A stretch of 34,575 nucleotides of DNA, from positions 1 through 34,575 of the forward strand of contig JAEEKA010000040.1 of NCBI GenBank assembly GCA_016282135.1. The letters are read 5' to 3'. Origin of the DNA: Oscillospiraceae bacterium (lineage in GTDB: Bacteria > Bacillota > Clostridia > Oscillospirales > Oscillospiraceae). Of the stretch, positions 32,310 to 34,575 are shown one piece after another. The first letter of the stretch is position 1. Every line of letters starts with the position of its first letter. Both the position numbers and the translations under genes were made by a program. A model generated the notes under the pieces. The model ran no database searches, was not told where the DNA came from, and worked only from the letters and a program-made list of their open reading frames with translations.

Positions 32310-33001
32310 GCATCGCGGAAAACATTGCCAATCTTCGCGCGCGCATGGATGCCGCCGCCCGGGCCGCCGGGCGGGATCCGGCGGAAATTCTGCTCTGCGC
32401 GGCCACCAAGATGAACGACGCCGACCGGGTCCGGGAGGCCGTGGCCGCCGGAGTGGACTGCTGCGGTGAGAACCGGGTCCAGGAGCTGACGGAGAAAAAG
32501 CCCCTGGGCGCCTACGAGGGCAAGCCCCTCCACTTTATCGGCCACCTGCAAACCAACAAGGTCAACAAGGTGGTGGGCCAGGTGGATCTGATCCAGTCCG
32601 TGGACCGGATGGAGCTGCTGGAGGCTGTCAATAAAACCGCCCTGCGGCTGGGGCTCCGGCAGGAGATCCTGCTGGAGGTCAACATCGGCGACGAGCCCCA
32701 AAAGGGGGGCTTCACCCCGGCGGAGACTCTGGCGTTGGCCGGCCGGATGGGGGAATTTCCCGGCGTTTTCCTCCGCGGCCTCATGGCGATCCCGCCAATT
32801 TCGCAAAAAAAGGGCGATAATTGTAAATATTTTGCGAAAATGAGAAATCTTTATATTGACATTGCGGCGAAAAAATACGATAATGTCTCTATGGTATGTC
32901 TGTCTATGGGCATGAGCGACGACTTTGAAGACGCCATTGCCGAGGGCAGCACCATGATCCGCGTGGGCACCGCGATTTTCGGGCCCCGCCACTACACTTA
33001 G
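32306..33001 (+). CDS. YggS/YlmE-family PLP homeostasis protein
   Basis: 231 residues. The PLP lysine is K35 in CAATKMND; GENRVQEL, HFIGHLQTNKVNKV, LLEVNIGDEPQKGG and LSMGMSDDFEDAI are family motifs, and it ends with RVGTAIFG. It is a single-domain PLP-binding protein that buffers pyridoxal phosphate; no enzyme activity is established. Its ATGA start overlaps the HlyD-like gene. Bases from about 32798 to 32890 are unusually AT-rich for this genome and hold a promoter and an inverted repeat. Neighbour of sepF as in B. subtilis (ylmE-sepF). Confidence 0.95.
   Translation: MSIAENIANLRARMDAAARAAGRDPAEILLCAATKMNDADRVREAVAAGVDCCGENRVQELTEKKPLGAYEGKPLHFIGHLQTNKVNKVVGQVDLIQSVDRMELLEAVNKTALRLGLRQEILLEVNIGDEPQKGGFTPAETLALAGRMGEFPGVFLRGLMAIPPISQKKGDNCKYFAKMRNLYIDIAAKKYDNVSMVCLSMGMSDDFEDAIAEGSTMIRVGTAIFGPRHYT
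32799..32839. promoter_or_regulatory. 10-bp inverted repeat upstream of the sepF promoter
   Basis: TTTCGCAAAA (32799-32808) and TTTTGCGAAA (32830-32839) are exact inverted copies, 31 bases centre to centre (about three helix turns), ending 16 bases before the -35. A regulator site is possible; no protein is assigned. Confidence 0.45.
32856..32884 (+). promoter_or_regulatory. Internal promoter in yggS for sepF-divIVA
   Basis: A perfect TTGACA (32856-32861), exactly 17 bases, then GATAAT (32879-32884). It lies inside the yggS reading frame in an AT-rich patch. The transcript would start near 32891 and give sepF a leader of about 155 bases. Confidence 0.75.
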
Positions 33002-33046
33002 TATTGATATTACGATTCGATACATATATACAGGAGGAACCGTACT

Positions 33047-33538
33047 ATGGGATTGATGGATGAACTGAAAAAACTGACCCGCCCTTACAACGAAGACGAC
33101 ATGGATGAATATGATTACGACGAGGAAGAGGACGATTTGACCCCGGAGCCCGAACCCGCTCCGTCTCCCCGCCGTTCCAGTTTTGCCGCCCCGGAACCCC
33201 AGAGCACCAACAACGCTGCCCGCAGAACCGGCCCCGCCAGAGTTGTGAACCTGAACAACAACTCCTCCATGCAGGTGATCCTGGTCAAGCCCGACCGCTT
33301 TGACACGGTCTCTGAGATCGCCGACCACCTGCGGGACAAGAAGGCCGTGGTGCTGAATCTGGAATCCACCAACAAGGACGTGGCCCGCAGACTGGTGGAC
33401 TTCCTCTCCGGCGTGGCCTACGCCCTGGACGGGAAGATCAAGAAGGTCGCCATTTCCACCTACATTCTGACCCCCTTCAACGTGGAGATCGTCGGAGACC
33501 TGGTGGAGGAGCTGGAGAACAGCGGCGTCTACTTCTAA
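33047..33538 (+). CDS. sepF: Cell division protein SepF
   Basis: 163 residues. An amphipathic membrane-binding N-terminus (MGLMDELKKLT) is followed by a very acidic, then Pro/Ser-rich linker (about 15-65) and the SepF core (about 75-160) with VILVKPDRFD, VVLNLESTNKDVARRLVDFLSG and GKIKKVAISTYILTP. SepF polymerises into rings, links FtsZ to the membrane and helps shape the septum in Gram-positive bacteria. AGGAGG lies before ATG. It is 45 bases after yggS and followed by divIVA. Confidence 0.97.
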   Translation: MGLMDELKKLTRPYNEDDMDEYDYDEEEDDLTPEPEPAPSPRRSSFAAPEPQSTNNAARRTGPARVVNLNNNSSMQVILVKPDRFDTVSEIADHLRDKKAVVLNLESTNKDVARRLVDFLSGVAYALDGKIKKVAISTYILTPFNVEIVGDLVEELENSGVYF

Positions 33539-33545
33539 CCTTCCC

Positions 33546-33620
33546 GTAGGGGCTGGCATCTCGACAGCCCGTGCGTTTCGTAATTGGAGTGTTCGGGGCG
33601 TCGGGGACGCCGCCCCCTAC
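33546..33620. repeat. BIME-like inverted REP pair, sepF-divIVA spacer
   Basis: 75 bp with GTAGGGGC and GCCCCCTAC at the ends, a weak hairpin GGGCTG/CAGCCC on the left and GGCGTC/GACGCC on the right, and a linker of about 20 bases. Same family as 18376 and 23862, more diverged. Confidence 0.8.
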
Positions 33621-33657
33621 GAAGCGATTGACCGACAGAGAAAGGAAGCGTCATGCA

Positions 33658-34398
33658 ATGCTGACACCGCAAGATTTACAGGAAGTCTCTTTTGAAAAAG
33701 CCAAAATCGGCGGCTACGTGATGAAGTCCGTGGACGAGTTCCTGGAGCCCCTGATGGACGACTACGTCACGCTTTACAAGGAAAACGCCGTGCTGAAAAG
33801 CAAGATGCGGCTTCTGGTGGAGCGGCTGGAGGCCTACCGGGCCAACGAAGCCAGCCTGAAGGCCGCCGCGGAGAAGACCAAGGAGGACTGCGACGCCATG
33901 ATGGCCGAGGCCCAGCGCAAGAGCGAGGAGTTGGTGGCAAAGGCAAAGCAGGAGGCCCAGACCGCCAGCCGGGACGCCGACGCCTCCGTGAACGCGGAGA
34001 ACGACCGTCTGCGCCAGGCCAAGGAGGCCACCGCGGAGTTCGTGTCGGCCGTGGAGGCCCAGATTGCCCTGCACCAGCAGGCTCTGGAAGCCCTCAAAAA
34101 GCTGGAGCTTCCCCTGGAGAAGACCAAGCCCGTCCGCAAGGCCTATGACTATGAGGCCGAGAAGGATCCTCCCCGGCCCCAGCCGGAGAAGGAGCTGCCC
34201 GTGCAGCCCTCCGAAAAGCCCGAGGACATCGCCGCCTCCATTGAGCAGAGCGTCGCCAGCATCACCGGCGAGACCCCCCGCCCCAAGGCCGAGCCCAAGC
34301 CCGACCCCAAGGCAGCCACCCGGGTCATGCCCGCCCTGGACGAACGCACCACCGCCAAGTTCGCGAATCTGAAATTCGGGAAGAATTATCAGCCCTGA
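33658..34398 (+). CDS. divIVA: DivIVA/GpsB-family coiled-coil protein
   Basis: 246 residues. The N-terminus MLTPQDLQEVSFEKAKIGGY with VDEFLEPLMDDY is the DivIVA membrane-binding domain (about 1-60). A long coiled coil (about 60-165) with alternating charged residues follows, then a Pro/Glu/Lys-rich tail. DivIVA gathers at curved membrane and guides septum placement or wall growth. The start at 33658 has AAAGGAAG before it; a nearby ATG at 33653 is out of frame, and the 29 codons upstream are repeat DNA. Last gene of the yggS-sepF-divIVA group in this window. Confidence 0.94.
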   Translation: MLTPQDLQEVSFEKAKIGGYVMKSVDEFLEPLMDDYVTLYKENAVLKSKMRLLVERLEAYRANEASLKAAAEKTKEDCDAMMAEAQRKSEELVAKAKQEAQTASRDADASVNAENDRLRQAKEATAEFVSAVEAQIALHQQALEALKKLELPLEKTKPVRKAYDYEAEKDPPRPQPEKELPVQPSEKPEDIAASIEQSVASITGETPRPKAEPKPDPKAATRVMPALDERTTAKFANLKFGKNYQP

Positions 34399-34400
34399 CC

Positions 34401-34437
34401 GTAGGGGCAGCCAGTGCCCGCCCGCCCGAGGCAGCAG
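34401..34437. repeat. GTAG hairpin after divIVA
   Basis: GTAG (34401-34404) followed by a stem of GGGCAGCCA against TGCCCGCCC with two mismatches, then CGCCCGAGGCAG. The tail CCGCCCGAGGCAG is also present beside the copy upstream of cca, so this is a longer version of that family. Confidence 0.7.
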
Positions 34438-34444
34438 GAGCCGA

Positions 34445-34575
34445 GTTATGATTGCCCTTACGGGCAAGTTATGATTTCCCTGCGGGAAAGTTATGATGCC
34501 TGCGGCAGTTAGCAGCTTGCGAAGCAATCATAACTTGTGCGAAGCACAATCATCACTTGCGAAGTAATCATAACA
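34445..34575. repeat. Array of GTTATGATT repeats separated by small hairpins
   Basis: GTTATGATT or a close variant at 34445, 34468, 34490 and, decayed, 34508 on the + strand, then the inverse AATCATAAC at 34526, 34548 (AATCATCAC) and 34566. The spacers are small hairpins: TTGCCC/GGGCAA, TTTCCC/GGGAAA, TGCC/GGCA, GCTT/AAGC, TTGTGC/GCACAA. The two halves face each other. The window ends in the array, so its full size is unknown. Confidence 0.85.

Noticed and set aside
34445..34575. CRISPR array
   Set aside because: The repeat is only nine bases, the spacers are hairpins of related sequence, orientation flips midway and no cas gene is near.
34445..34575. Integron attC sites
   Set aside because: There is no recombinase gene or gene cassette in view and no R/L-box core sequence; units are too short for attC.

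Overview
The window looks like the chromosome of a low-to-mid complexity, GC-rich Bacillota from the class Clostridia, most likely a gut Oscillospirales member (Oscillospiraceae/Ruminococcaceae type). The reasons are: hrcA-grpE-dnaK-dnaJ order behind a CIRCE operator, sepF-divIVA, mreC-mreD-PBP2 without outer-membrane genes, strong AGGAGG ribosome sites, and many small interspersed repeats between genes. The taxonomic call is inference from gene content; no rRNA is present. There is no prophage, CRISPR array, insertion sequence or tRNA gene in the window.

Layout. 1-565: the end of rpmI and all of rplT on the + strand, closed by a strong terminator that also serves the convergent genes. 611-16955: almost everything is on the - strand: mrdA(PBP2)-mreD-mreC-maf (wall elongation), a U32 peptidase-family protein, a roughly 430-bp gene-free stretch with a cluster of DnaA-box-like sites, cca, a methionine gamma-lyase/aluminium-resistance family enzyme, msrA, topB, an MscS channel and a large membrane-anchored protein of seven repeated domains with no family I recognise. 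About 17.0-17.2 kb: a divergent promoter region with CIRCE. 17277-34398: everything is on the + strand: hrcA-grpE-dnaK-dnaJ (chaperones), terminator, then miaB-mutS-CPBP protease-mutL-miaA-hfq (tRNA modification plus mismatch repair plus RNA chaperone), then an HlyD-like membrane protein-yggS-sepF-divIVA (division). The window ends inside an array of nine-base repeats separated by small hairpins.

The genes are ordinary housekeeping; the unusual part is the DNA between and inside them. At least 17 short hairpins carry GTAG directly at their 5' foot, the layout of REP sequences, and four pairs of them face each other like BIMEs. They sit with families of degenerate 7-bp tandem repeats. The repeats overlap stop codons, carry a ribosome-binding site, and lie in frame inside cca, maf and mutL. 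This looks like an active or recently active REP-like system in a Clostridium; the transposase that would move it is not in the window. Other leads are the seven-domain repeat protein next to mscS and topB, the DnaA-box cluster, and a near-consensus promoter with a 10-bp inverted repeat buried in the yggS coding sequence ahead of sepF-divIVA.
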